Source: Parafrankia irregularis (GTDB lineage Bacteria; Actinomycetota; Actinomycetes; Frankiales; Frankiaceae). Taken from it: 64,000 bases of DNA. The stretch is from positions 1 through 64,000 of the forward strand of contig NZ_FAOZ01000025.1 of the NCBI RefSeq assembly GCF_001536285.1. The letters run 5' to 3'. This document shows, piece by piece, positions 46,578 through 56,107 of the stretch (positions are counted from its first letter, which is position 1; each line of letters opens with the position of its first letter). A model generated the notes under the pieces. The model was not told the DNA's origin. It made no database searches and saw only the letters and a list, made by a program, of their open reading frames with translations. Made by a program: the position numbers and the translations under genes.

Positions 46578-47137
46578 CCTAGCGGCAAAGACGGCCCCTC
46601 GTAGTGATTGGGGGACGGGGTCGCTGCCGGCCGCCCTCACACCTGATATTTCGGCTATCGAAGGGACTGCGCCGAAAATAGCGGTCGGCTCAGCCCGCTC
46701 GTGCTGGGGCTGGTTGATGCGTGAAGCGCAAGAACGGAGTGCCGAAACCGAGAATTTTTGGTACTGAATGGGCATGCGATAGTACGCACCTGATGTGTTG
46801 GTTGGCACCTTTCCGTCAAATTGATTTTTATCGTCTACTCTCACCTAGGCCTCTTTTGCTTGTGGGAGGGGGAAGCGAGTCCCAAGCCGCCACGACGGAT
46901 GATGTCGGTCACAATCCTGACAGTAGGCATGCATGGTCGCACCACCCTTTCGGGTGGCCAGTGGCGGGAAAACGGGTGGCAGCGGTCCCTGCTACCACGA
47001 GTGTCTGGATGGTTACAGTGTCAGTCGTTCCGTTGTCAAGGGCCATTGAGAACGGCCCGGTGGCGGTCATGGTTCCGGCCCGGTGGTGGCCACCAGGTCT
47101 GCCCACTGGCGGCCACCGTTTCGGCGCGGCCTTTGTG

Positions 47138-47911
47138 TCAGGCCAGGGCTTTCGCCCCCTTGCCGGCGAGGGCTTGAGCGAGGCGGACGCTGTCGCCGCT
47201 GGTCTGGCAGAGGTGGGCGTGGTGCAGGAGCCGGTCGACGGTCGCGGTCGCGAGGGTCTTGGGCGTGATCTCGTCGAAGCCAGCGGGGTGCAGGTTCGAG
47301 GAGACCGCGATCGAGCGCTTCTCGTAGGCGGCGTCCACGAGCCGGTAGAGGCCTTCGGCAGCGTCGGGTCCGACGGGGAGCAGACCGATGTCGTCGACGA
47401 TGACCAGGTCGGCGCGCAGGATCTTCTCGACGGCCTTGGTGACGGTGTCGTCGGCGCGGTGGGCGCGGACGAGGACACCGAGGGTTTCGAGGGTGAACCA
47501 GGCGACGTGCAGCCCGGCCTCGACGGCGGTCTGGCCGAGGGCTTCGAGCAGGAACGTCTTGCCGGTGCCGGCGGGGCCGGCGATGACGAGGTTCTCCCGG
47601 CGGTGGACCCATTCCAGGGTTTGCAGGGCCTGCTGGGTCGGGGCGGGGATCGAGGAGGCGGCTGGGTCCCAGGCGTCGAACGTCTTGCCGGTGGGGAACC
47701 CGGCGCGGGCCCTGCGGGTGGCCAGCCCGGCGCGGTCACGGCCGTCGGCTTCGGCGGTGAACAGGGCGCGGAGGACCTCTGCTGGTTCCCAGCGTTGGGC
47801 TTTCGCGGTGGCCAGCACCTCGGGGGCGTGCCGGCGGACGTGCGGCAGTCGCAGCCGGCGCAGCAGGGTGTCGAGGTCGTCGGGCAGCGGTGGGGCGGAG
47901 ACGGTGTTCAC
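47138..47911 (-). CDS. istB: IS21-family helper ATPase IstB
   Basis: 257-residue AAA+ ATPase. Walker A is VIAGPAGTGKTFLLEAL (about residues 108-124) and Walker B ADLVIVDDIGLLP near 170; SIAVSSNLHPAGFDEI is the sensor region. The frame is complete. The GTG start overlaps the istA stop (GTGA). Only distantly similar to the istB at 10942. Confidence 0.9.
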   Translation of the reverse strand: MNTVSAPPLPDDLDTLLRRLRLPHVRRHAPEVLATAKAQRWEPAEVLRALFTAEADGRDRAGLATRRARAGFPTGKTFDAWDPAASSIPAPTQQALQTLEWVHRRENLVIAGPAGTGKTFLLEALGQTAVEAGLHVAWFTLETLGVLVRAHRADDTVTKAVEKILRADLVIVDDIGLLPVGPDAAEGLYRLVDAAYEKRSIAVSSNLHPAGFDEITPKTLATATVDRLLHHAHLCQTSGDSVRLAQALAGKGAKALA

Positions 47912-48763
47912 TGGTTGCCTCCGGCGCCGAGGGCGTTCCAGCCGGCGGTGCCCTGGGCCAGGGCGTGGCCCTCACCGGCCTGGCTGGCCGGGCCGGGCCG
48001 GGGGCGGCGGTGGCCTGGTGGGTGAGGATCGCGGCCAGGTCGCCGTCGGTGAACCGGCCGGCGGTCGCGGCGACGCCGAGTGCCCGGTCGACGACGCTGG
48101 GCCCTTGCAGACCCGCGAGAGTGACGGCCTCGGCCATCTCACCCGCATCCGGGACGTCCCCGCGGTCGCGGCTTCGACGAGCCAGAGCCTCGCTCCGTCC
48201 CCCAACGCGCAGAACTCCGCCTCGCAGGCGGAACGAGGACGGGGTGACCGGGCGGCGGGCCTGGCCGGGTCGGGTGGGAAGTGCGTCTCGTCCAACGCCG
48301 GGCTGCCCGCCGTGGTGCCCCGGTGGCGGGCGACCTCGACCGGCCCGTCGCCGCCGAGATGGGTGATGACGATCTGCTCGCCGTGCCGGCGGACCCGCAC
48401 GACCTGACCGGCCAGCCCGTGCGGCACCGAGTACTGCCCACCCTCGAAACTGACCAGCGCCGTGGTCGACCCGACCCGACGCGCCGCCCCGAGCAGCACG
48501 GCGAACGGCCGGACCGGCAGCGGATGCAACCGCGCCCGCTCCTCAGCCAACATCTGAGCGGGGGGACGGCGGGCCGCCCGGTGCGGCCGGGCGTTGACCT
48601 GCGCGCAGAACAGCTCGCAGGCGGCTTCCAGCTCGGCGAACGCCCCATAGCCCGCGCGCAGGTTCGCCTCCGTCGGGACCAGATCCGCCTTCGCGATCCG
48701 CACCGTCGCCTCCGACCCGCCCCTGGTCTGCGGATCCGCCGGCAGACACGTCGCCACCGTCAA
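47912..48763 (-). pseudogene. IS21 transposase IstA, C-terminal half (frameshifted)
   Basis: Starts at the recombinase-element junction with TVATCLPADPQTRGGSEATV and continues CAQVNARPHRAARRPPAQML and TTALVSFEGGQYSVPHGLAG. The frame shifts near 48137 (MAEAVTLAGLQGPSVVDRAL lies in the next frame) and again near 48000. It ends GEGHALAQGTAGWNALGAGG at the istB start. Confidence 0.8.
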
Positions 48764-48769
48764 CCCGTA
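48764..48769 (+). repeat. left core ACCCGT of the recombinase element
   Basis: Six-base core between the istA flank (CCACCGTCA) and the element end (ATTCTCTGAACT). The right core at 52546-52551 is its reverse complement. Such variable 6-bp cores are typical of Tn554-like insertion. Confidence 0.5.
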
Positions 48770-48817
48770 TTCTCTGAACTTGATCTCGAAGGGTGCCTGT
48801 CCCGTATGCCCGGCTGC

Positions 48818-51256
48818 TCAGCGGGTTGCTGGCCGGTTGGGGAGTCCCAGGTGAGTGGCTGCCGTGGGGCGGGTCTGGCGGTCAAGTTGGACGAGTTTGT
48901 CCTGGGCGCCGGCGAGGCTGACGCGGAGCCCTTCGACCTCACCGAGCCAGCCTTCACGTTCGGCCTCGGCGATGCGGGCGACCAGGTTGTCACGGATCTC
49001 GACGAGGCGCGTCCGTTGCGCGGGATCGGGCCAGAGGAGCGCGCACCGGACGCAGGCGTGCTCGTGGATGCAGGCCGAGGCGAACGCCCGTCCGCAGGTG
49101 CCGATGGAGACCTTGCGCCGTTCGAAGTGGCCGAGGAACTCCTGCCACTCCTCGTCAGTCGGGACGCGGTATTCCTCGGTCGGGCGCAGGGCGCGCCGCC
49201 GGCGGAGGAAGGCCAGGTGGGACTGGATCGCCTCGTCGGGATAGACCGCCTTGTAACCCATGGTGGTGTTGATGTCGCGGTGGCCGGCGATCACCTGGGC
49301 GATGTGTGGCGGCAGCCCGCCGAGGATGGCCTCGGTGATGAACAGCCGACGGAAGTCGTGCGGGGTGAACCGCAGGGACTGGCCGGTCGTGGGATCGACC
49401 AGCCCTGTGTGGATCAGCGCAGCGCCGAGCAGGTCGCGGATGGCCCCGGCGTTGATCGAACGGGGCTCGAAGCCGACCCTGCGCTGGAAGAGCAGGGGCA
49501 GGGGCGGTGACCAGAGACGTTCGCGGTCGTCGTAGGCGGCGACCAGCGGAATCGCGCCTCGTTCGCTGCGGACCCTGCTGATGATCGAGCTGAGGACCTC
49601 GGCGAGTTCGGGGCTGACGACAAGCAGGCGTTCGGCGTCGGTCTTGGACGGAGCGATCTGCAACAACGGGACGATCTCGCCGGTGGTCGGCAGCCGGTAT
49701 TGCACGAGGCTGTGGTGGGAGAGTTCCGTCAGTTCCTCGACGCGGATGCCTGTGTGACGCAGCACCTCGACGGCGGCGTAGGCCCAGAACGCGTGCTCCT
49801 CCTCGCGGCCAAGATCGCGTCGCCGGCCGCCGGCAGGGTCCTCGACCCAGACCTTGGCGGCCGCGGAGCGGCGCGGGACGATCCGTATGAGGGTCTGCCC
49901 GGCCGCGGTGAACGACTTCCCAGCCGGTGTCGGGCGCGCGGCGTCGAGCAGCGCCGCGGCCTGCGCGCGGCGCTCGGCGACCGTGCGGGTCAGGACCGGC
50001 AGGACGGGCAGCCGTTCGCGAGTCCGAGCGTCCATGCGGGACTTGCGGTGGCGTTTGTCCTTCTTCCGGTTGATCTCCTCGCTGCCGACCGGGCAGAGCG
50101 CGACCCACGGCCCCCAGCGTGCCGGGTCCTCCACGGCCCAGTGCGCCAGGTCGAGGTAGAAGGCACGGACCGGGGTCAGGCATTCGCGGTAGTTGATCCG
50201 CGGGGCGCGGGTCTCGACGGTGCGGCCATCAGCGCCCTTGGACATCCGGGAGACCGTGCGCAGCCGCTGCTTCCACGCCTCGGCGACCTCGACGGGCAGG
50301 TTCAGGCTGTCGATGCCGGGATGATGGCGTTCCAGGTCGGCCCAGAACAGCCCACCGAGGTAATGCGCCAGCGACTCGAGGCTGGTGTAGTCGAGAGCGG
50401 GTTGGCGTTCCCTCAGGTAGTCGACCAGCAGGTCCCGGACGGGGCGGCAGACGAGCCCGTAGCGGTCGATCATCTGGTCGCAGGTGCGTTGCCCGGAGGT
50501 CCGCAACTCCCGCAGGCTCTTGGGCGCCTGGTCACCGAAGACGCCCATGGCGTGCAGGACCCGGTAGAACATGTGCGTCGCGCCGACCGCGGTGCCGTGC
50601 TCCCGCGCCTCGATGTCGAGCAGTTCCAGGACGTCGCCGGTGGTGATGTCGCCGATCGTCCCGCCCTTGGCTGCGAGGATGAGCGCGGCGCGGTAGGCGG
50701 TGCGGGTCGCCGCAGCCGGTGCCACGTCCGGCTCAGCCGAGCACAGCGACCGCAGTCGCTCGAACCCCGCGCTGTCGCGGCACTGCGCCATGATGTTCGG
50801 TAGCGCGCCGCGGCGGAAGCTGGCGGTGACGAGCCAGTCCAGCGACGGCCGGAAAAGGTCGGCGCCGATCGCGGTCGACAGCGCTCGGAAGAACCAGTCG
50901 TGCAAGGAACCCGAGCCGGCCCGCCCGGCCAGCCAGGCCGTCGGGAGGTGCCGCCAGCGCCGGCCGTCGGAGCCAGCGCCGCTGGACAGCCAGCGTTCCT
51001 GCCAGCTGGTGCCCGGCTGGGAGGCCAGCCAGTCGAGCATCAGGCCCACCCCGGCCTGATAGCCCTTCACCCGGCCGGCATCGGCCGGGCCGAACGGCGC
51101 GCCGATCAGCAATCCCCACGCCTCATCGCGGCTGAGCCTGGTCATCGGCCAGCCGGCCCCGACCGGCCGGGCGGTGCCCAGGCCGGGCAGCGGCGCCACT
51201 GTCGTGTGGGCCACCGGACCGGCCGCCGGTTCCTTGAGAACCGTCGCGGCTGTCAC
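48818..51256 (-). CDS. large tyrosine recombinase (TnpB-like) with C-terminal zinc motif
   Basis: 812-residue site-specific recombinase. The long N-terminal region contains AWGLLIGAPFGPADAGRVKG. The catalytic domain lies at about residues 530-760, with Arg in RHTGIRVEELTELSHHS, HxxR in FTPHDFRRLFITEAI, His in AQVIAGHRDINTTMGYK and the nucleophilic Tyr in MGYKAVYPDE. A Cys/His cluster follows (CGRAFASACIHEHACVRC), probably zinc-binding, then a coiled-coil end. The GTG start overlaps the stop of the smaller recombinase (GTGA); the frame upstream is a shadow of that gene. Predicted to act with the smaller recombinase in excision and integration of the element. Confidence 0.88.
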   Translation of the reverse strand: MTAATVLKEPAAGPVAHTTVAPLPGLGTARPVGAGWPMTRLSRDEAWGLLIGAPFGPADAGRVKGYQAGVGLMLDWLASQPGTSWQERWLSSGAGSDGRRWRHLPTAWLAGRAGSGSLHDWFFRALSTAIGADLFRPSLDWLVTASFRRGALPNIMAQCRDSAGFERLRSLCSAEPDVAPAAATRTAYRAALILAAKGGTIGDITTGDVLELLDIEAREHGTAVGATHMFYRVLHAMGVFGDQAPKSLRELRTSGQRTCDQMIDRYGLVCRPVRDLLVDYLRERQPALDYTSLESLAHYLGGLFWADLERHHPGIDSLNLPVEVAEAWKQRLRTVSRMSKGADGRTVETRAPRINYRECLTPVRAFYLDLAHWAVEDPARWGPWVALCPVGSEEINRKKDKRHRKSRMDARTRERLPVLPVLTRTVAERRAQAAALLDAARPTPAGKSFTAAGQTLIRIVPRRSAAAKVWVEDPAGGRRRDLGREEEHAFWAYAAVEVLRHTGIRVEELTELSHHSLVQYRLPTTGEIVPLLQIAPSKTDAERLLVVSPELAEVLSSIISRVRSERGAIPLVAAYDDRERLWSPPLPLLFQRRVGFEPRSINAGAIRDLLGAALIHTGLVDPTTGQSLRFTPHDFRRLFITEAILGGLPPHIAQVIAGHRDINTTMGYKAVYPDEAIQSHLAFLRRRRALRPTEEYRVPTDEEWQEFLGHFERRKVSIGTCGRAFASACIHEHACVRCALLWPDPAQRTRLVEIRDNLVARIAEAEREGWLGEVEGLRVSLAGAQDKLVQLDRQTRPTAATHLGLPNRPATR

Positions 51257-52473
51257 GGCGCGCCGCCGAAGAGCACCCGCAGCGTCTCGGGCCGGTAGCC
51301 CGGCGCCGGAGACGGGATCACCCGCTCGGCGGCCTTGGCGGTCTGCTGCGCGTGGTGCGCCAGGACCCGGCGGACGACCGCCTCCTGGCGTGGGGTGACG
51401 TAGATCTGGGTCGTGGTCAGCAGCGCGTGGCCGAGGACGAACTGGACATCGGTCAGCGGCAGGTGCGGATCCTCGGCCATCCGGTAGGCGGCCGTGTGCC
51501 GCAGTGCGTGCAGGGTCGCCGCGCTGCCCGCCGCAGCGACCGCCCGCTCGAATATTCGGTGCGCTGCGTGGTAATTCAACGGCGTCAGTGGTGCGCGGAC
51601 CGTCCACCACAGCGGTTGCCGGCGCCCCCGGGGCACCAGCCCCTCGAACTGCGCCTGGTAGAGCCGCAGCCACACGAACGCGTCCGTCGAGGCGGGCAGT
51701 TCCTGGACCACCCGGCTGCCCTTGCGGACCACCGCGATCAGCTGCCGGCCAGGGTCGACACCACCCTGGGTGGCCGACAACAGTTCCGAGGCCCGCGCCC
51801 CGGTCGATATGTAGAACGCCACCAACGCCCGGTCCCGGTGCGACGGCAGCCTCGCGAAGATCTCGTTGAACTCCGCGTCCGGGACCGCCCGGGGCACGCG
51901 GGACGGCACCGTTGGCCGATACCGCCCCGTGCGCTCGTCGCGGTAAGGCTCCATCGGGTTGTGATGCGCGTGCGCCCGCCGGCCCCGCCGCGCCCGGTCC
52001 AACGGAAACGGGTTCATCAGCGGCCCGCTGCCAGCGTCCAGGTGGAAGTCGTAGAAGCCGCGCAGCACCGTCTCGGCGTGCGCGCGCACCGACGGCGCAT
52101 AGGGCACCACCGTCGCGGCCGGTGCCGGCCTGACCTCCGGGTGACGCCAGTGCGCTCGGGCAGGCTTACCCGCGACCTGCATCCACCGGCAGAAGTCCCG
52201 CGCTTCCACCCGGCCTGCGCGCTCCCAACCGACACCGATCGCCCACAGGAACCGGAACCAGCGCAGCAGGTCCATCCCATAGGAGCGCAGTGTCGCTTCC
52301 GACCGCCCCGCCGCCTGCAAGTCATGGAAGAACACCGACACCGCCTCCACCGGCACCCCGGCCGGATCAACCAGCCGGAACGGCAGCCACCCGTCGCCCG
52401 TTGCCTGCAACTCGCCCACCGGCGCGACCGCCAACGTCGCGAGGTCCCGCTGGAGCTCCTCGTCCTCGATCAC
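51253..52473 (-). CDS. tyrosine recombinase (TnpA-like)
   Basis: 406 residues. The core-binding domain contains LQAAGRSEATLRSYGMDLLR and the linker AHAHHNPMEPYRDERTGRYR. Catalytic residues are Arg in FYISTGARASELLSATQ, HxxR in TLHALRHTAAYRMAED, His in QFVLGHALLTTTQIYV and Tyr in TQIYVTPRQE. The decayed copy at 22254-23503 belongs to the same subfamily. First gene of the element on the minus strand. Confidence 0.9.
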   Translation of the reverse strand: MIEDEELQRDLATLAVAPVGELQATGDGWLPFRLVDPAGVPVEAVSVFFHDLQAAGRSEATLRSYGMDLLRWFRFLWAIGVGWERAGRVEARDFCRWMQVAGKPARAHWRHPEVRPAPAATVVPYAPSVRAHAETVLRGFYDFHLDAGSGPLMNPFPLDRARRGRRAHAHHNPMEPYRDERTGRYRPTVPSRVPRAVPDAEFNEIFARLPSHRDRALVAFYISTGARASELLSATQGGVDPGRQLIAVVRKGSRVVQELPASTDAFVWLRLYQAQFEGLVPRGRRQPLWWTVRAPLTPLNYHAAHRIFERAVAAAGSAATLHALRHTAAYRMAEDPHLPLTDVQFVLGHALLTTTQIYVTPRQEAVVRRVLAHHAQQTAKAAERVIPSPAPGYRPETLRVLFGGAP

Positions 52474-52545
52474 GAGCCGTGACCATAACCAGCCAACCCC
52501 GCCGCAGGCCGTCTACCTGCGCAAACGCGTGTCGTAGTTCAGTCA

Positions 52546-53239
52546 ACGGGTAATGCCGGCCGAACGCGACCGCGGCAGGGTTGCGCACCGCCACCCCGGC
52601 GACATGCTCGACCGTCACGGTCTTCTCGTTGTCCGTCAGCAGATAGGTCGGCACCCCACCGGCCCGACGCAGCGCCACGTCGACCGCGGCGAACACCGTC
52701 GGCGCCGCCCGATCCAGCAGAGGCAGCACCACCCGGAACCGCGACCACGCCAGCCACAGACAGAACAGCACCGTGCCCGCCCCGCCGACCCGCGGCCCCT
52801 GACCGAAGTCGTACTAAGCCCACATCCCGGGCTCGGGCACCCACGGCCGGAACACCCGCCGTCGCCCCGCCCCATACGCCGCCTTCGTCTGGGCCACCGC
52901 GCGGCGTGTCGTGCGCGCCGCCCCCGGATAGCCCATGGCCACGAGCTTGTCGTGGACCACATCCGCGCGGATCTTCCCCCGCGACCGCTCAACCAGCTCC
53001 TCGATCTTCCCCCGGAACGGGTCCACCACACTCGCCCGGACCGGCCGCGCACCCGGCACCAGCGCACCCGCGGCACGGGCCGCGACATACCGGCCGACCG
53101 TGTGATGCGAACAGCCCGCGAGCTCATCCGCGTCACGCGACGACCCTGTCAGGTCGTACGCCTCAAGAATTTCCATGATCTCCTCGGCAGACTTCAATCT
53201 CGTCCCCTTCCCGGGACCAGTACTGAGCTCGGTTGGCAC
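52546..53239 (-). pseudogene. IS21 transposase IstA, N-terminal half (with internal stop)
   Basis: The GTG start (53239) gives LKSAEEIMEILEAYDLTGSS and an HTH with ELAGCSHHTVGRYVAAR. KIRADVVHDKLVAMGYPGAA leads to PWVPEPGMW, where an in-frame TAG appears (52817 region). The frame then continues YDFGQGPRVGG, AAPTVFAAVDVALRRAGGVP and TDNEKTVTVEHVAGVAVRNP, and is cut at the recombinase-element junction. Confidence 0.8.
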
Positions 53240-53419
53240 CGCTCAGCACACCGGGAAGGGGACCCCGACCGATCACGACAGGCCGGAACAGACAGCCACA
53301 ACGGGCAGATCAACGGGCCGCCGGCGGGCAGATCTACGGCCACCAGCGGGCACCCACACGGCCGTTACCGGGCAGGATCTCGTGGCCGCCGACATTCCGT
53401 CCGCCGGACGCTCCCCGCA

Positions 53420-53819
53420 TTCCACGCGACCAGGATCGACGCCGGAGTCTCATTGTCCCGGTAGGTCGGGGACCTTTGCCTGTGGGTTTCGGTGTGGGTC
53501 GAGCCTCTCTACACCCACGGCCGAGACCTCGAGGCCCCCCGTTATCGCTCGCTACCCACCGGCGCAGGGTGATCGACCGGTACCCGCCTTCGGCGTTGAG
53601 CCCGGCAGTTCCGGACTCGCGCTACGAGAACCTTGTCCGGCGAGTCATCGTACGATCACTAGTCGTGAAAGAGCTTGGTGGGCGCCGCTCTGCAGCCTCG
53701 GGTAGAGCGCCCTCGACCACCCGATTTCCTCCTGCGAGCCACCCGTAAGAGTGGTGCAACCACCCTTCGATGACTGGAATCTTGTGACCGAGTTCATACG
53801 GCAAGCCGGCGGAGGGCCC
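53420..53819. promoter_or_regulatory. leader of the ketone carboxylase operon
   Basis: About 400 bp between the second IS21 element and the first carboxylase gene. No gene is seen. The 3' end carries GGAGGG just before ATG 53820. It should contain the operon promoter, but no operator or promoter boxes were confidently identified. Confidence 0.35.
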
Positions 53820-55748
53820 ATGGGAATCCTTGTCAATATCGACAACGGTGGTACGTTCACCGACGTCTGTGTGACGGACGGTGAACGCGTCGTGCATGCG
53901 AAGACCCCGACAACGCCGCACGATTTAACGCAGTGTTTTGTCGATGGGCTGCGGACCGTGTCCGACCGTCTGTACGGCGAGGAGGACATGGCTCGCCTAT
54001 TGCGTGACACGGAGTACCTCCGCTACTCGACGACGTCGGGCACGAACGCCGTGGTCGAGCGGAAGGGCGCACCGGTCGGATTGCTTGTCGACAGCGGTGC
54101 GGAGGGGGATGTCTACGGGATTGTGAATCTGGTCGACGCATCGCTGTGGCAGGCCATGGTGCCGCACCCTCCGGTCGGGATCGCGGTGGACGCCGATGGG
54201 TCGGTGGGCTTGGAGGAGTTCACGGCCGCGATCAACGAGCTGCTGGCGACGGCGACATCGCGGATCGTGATCGCACTGCGGAGCGTGGATGCAGAGCGGG
54301 CGATCAAGAACCTGCTGTTGGAGCGGTACCCGAGGCACCTGCTGGGCGCTATCCCCTTTACCCTGTCCCACGAGCTTGTGCACGACGTCGACGACGCGCG
54401 GCGTGTGCTGACCGCGGTACTGAACTCATACCTCCACCCGGGAATGGAGCATTTCCTCTACGGGGCAGAGAAGGCGTGCAAGGCCAACGGGCTGACACGA
54501 CCGTTGCTGATCTTCCGCAATGACGGGGACTCGGCCCGGGTCGCCAAGACGACCGCGCTGAAGACGTGGGGTTCCGGGCCGCGTGGCGGGCTGGAGGGCA
54601 GCGTCGCCTACGCCTCGCTCTACGGCGCGGACGTGCTCGTCGGGATGGATGTCGGTGGGACCACCACAGACGTGTCGGTCGTGGTGGACAAGGCCCTAAC
54701 GGTGCACGCGCACGGCCGGGTCGAGTCGGCGCAGACCTCGCTGCCCATTCCAGATCTGAGCAGCGTCGGGCTGGGTGGCAGCTCGGTGGTCGAGGTCGTC
54801 GACGGTCGGATCCAGATTGGTCCGCGCAGTGTCGGGGCCGCGCCAGGACCGGCCTGCTTCGCTCGCGGCGGCACCGACGCGACCGTGACCGATGCGCTGC
54901 TGATCGTGGGTGCGCTGGATCCGGACAATTATCTGGGCGGGGATCTGAAGCTGGACTTGGCCCGTGCGGAGAGGGCCCTGGTCACCCGTGTCGGGGAGCC
55001 GTTGTCGATCCCCGCCCATGCCGCGGCGCTCGCAGTGCTGCGGGTGTTCGAGGAAATGGCTGGATCCGCGCTCAAGGAGATGATCTCTTCCGCAGGCCGC
55101 GAGCCCCGCGATGCCGCGCTGCTGGCTTTCGGCGGCGCGGGCCCCGTGTTGGCATCCGGAATCGCCACGGCAGCGGGGATCACGCGAGTGATCGTGCCGC
55201 ATCTGTCGGCGGTGTTTAGTGCCTTCGGTATCGGCTTCAGCGGCCTGGCGCACGAGTACAGCGTCCCGATGCCCGGCACCGGCGCCGGTGTGAGTGCGGC
55301 CCGAGACGATCTGCTGGCCCGGGCGCGGCGTGACATGTTCGGCGAAGGAGTGTCCATCGACGAATGCACTTTCGAGACACGCAATCGATTCATTTCCGGT
55401 GGCGTGCTGCGGGACGAGGCGTGGACCAGCGGTTCGCTTCCTGACACCGCGGGAGGCAAGGCTGACCGGCTGGTCGTGCGGGCCTCCCGTCGGCTGCCGA
55501 CCTTCGAACTAGCGGCCGACCAGCGCGGCACCGTGCAGCCAGCGACGGCGGACGGATCGCGCTGCATCCGCCTCGTCGACGGTGAGGAGCAGGAGGTGCC
55601 GGTCTACCGTCCGGAGAACCTGGAGCCGGGACAAGGGGCCCAGGGGCCGGCGCTCGTCGCGGGTGACTACCTGACCTGTTTGATTGAGCCCGGGTGGGGG
55701 TTCCGGGTGAGCAGCAACTCCGACCTGATTATGGAGGCCCAGCGATGA
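53820..55748 (+). CDS. HyuA-type carboxylase subunit, ApcA-like
   Basis: 642-residue ASKHA-fold ATPase subunit of the hydantoinase A / acetone carboxylase beta family. Phosphate-binding loops are ILVNIDNGGTFTDVCVTDG at the N-terminus and VGMDVGGTTTDVSVVVDK near residue 275. EYLRYSTTSGTNAVVERKGA and LAFGGAGPVLASGIATAAGI are family blocks. In acetophenone carboxylase such subunits use ATP to activate bicarbonate or the ketone. Its mass (about 68 kDa) fits ApcA. ATG 53820 is preferred over the upstream GTG because GGAGGG precedes it and the family N-terminus starts there. The stop overlaps the next start (ATGA). Confidence 0.88.
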   Translation: MGILVNIDNGGTFTDVCVTDGERVVHAKTPTTPHDLTQCFVDGLRTVSDRLYGEEDMARLLRDTEYLRYSTTSGTNAVVERKGAPVGLLVDSGAEGDVYGIVNLVDASLWQAMVPHPPVGIAVDADGSVGLEEFTAAINELLATATSRIVIALRSVDAERAIKNLLLERYPRHLLGAIPFTLSHELVHDVDDARRVLTAVLNSYLHPGMEHFLYGAEKACKANGLTRPLLIFRNDGDSARVAKTTALKTWGSGPRGGLEGSVAYASLYGADVLVGMDVGGTTTDVSVVVDKALTVHAHGRVESAQTSLPIPDLSSVGLGGSSVVEVVDGRIQIGPRSVGAAPGPACFARGGTDATVTDALLIVGALDPDNYLGGDLKLDLARAERALVTRVGEPLSIPAHAAALAVLRVFEEMAGSALKEMISSAGREPRDAALLAFGGAGPVLASGIATAAGITRVIVPHLSAVFSAFGIGFSGLAHEYSVPMPGTGAGVSAARDDLLARARRDMFGEGVSIDECTFETRNRFISGGVLRDEAWTSGSLPDTAGGKADRLVVRASRRLPTFELAADQRGTVQPATADGSRCIRLVDGEEQEVPVYRPENLEPGQGAQGPALVAGDYLTCLIEPGWGFRVSSNSDLIMEAQR

Positions 55749-56104
55749 GCGACCAGCAGTCCTCGGTGAACATCACCGAGTATCTCGCGATCGATCTGTT
55801 GGCCGAGCGATGGATGTGCCGGGTGTGCGGGCACGACATCGCGAACGCCCGCGAGAACTACAAGACTGGGATGCTGGTCTACGACCGCGATCCCCGGGAG
55901 ATTCACCGGCCGATCCTCGACGAAAGCTACGAATTTACCTACGCCCCCGATCCCGCCTGGTGTCGGATCGTCGAGTTCTACTGCCCGGGCTGCGGAACAC
56001 TGGTGGAGAACGAGTACCTACCGCCCGGCCACCCGCTGACGCACGACATCGAACTCGACATCGACTCGCTGAAGCGTCGTCACCTGAGTGCTGTGGAGGG
56101 CTAA
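55745..56104 (+). CDS. small zinc subunit, ApcB / acetone carboxylase gamma-like
   Basis: 119 residues. Two Cys pairs, WMCRVCGHDI near residue 22 and EFYCPGCGTLVENEYL near 80, form a probable zinc site. The family segment LVYDRDPREIHRPILDESY lies between them. This is the small subunit type found in acetone and acetophenone carboxylases (about 15 kDa). It starts at the ATG overlapping the preceding stop, with GGAGG seven bases upstream, and ends three bases before the next gene. Confidence 0.87.
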   Translation: MSDQQSSVNITEYLAIDLLAERWMCRVCGHDIANARENYKTGMLVYDRDPREIHRPILDESYEFTYAPDPAWCRIVEFYCPGCGTLVENEYLPPGHPLTHDIELDIDSLKRRHLSAVEG

Positions 56105-56107
56105 AGA

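Larger units (their letters stand above)
48770..52545 (-). mobile_element. two-recombinase (Tn554-like) element inserted in istA
   Basis: 3.78-kb insert whose removal would rejoin the istA halves. The ends share CTGAACT in inverted orientation (TTCTCTGAACTTGAT on the left, TGACTGAACTACGAC on the right read inward). It contains only two tyrosine recombinase genes, overlapping by GTGA and filling almost the whole element; there is no passenger gene. Confidence 0.75.
46980..53410 (-). mobile_element. second IS21-family element, split by a two-recombinase element
   Basis: istB and the two halves of istA lie on the minus strand, with the 3.8-kb recombinase element at 48770-52545 between the istA halves. 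Terminal regions carry repeats of the GTGGCC...TCTGCCC type at both sides (about 47080-47120 and 53300-53400), but the exact ends were not found; the limits given are approximate. The istA is broken, so the element is dead. Confidence 0.65.

Noticed and set aside
51257-51673. N-terminal extension of the large recombinase to 951 codons
   Set aside because: It runs through the end of the smaller recombinase gene and is Pro/Arg/Ala-rich; the GTG overlapping that stop is the natural start.
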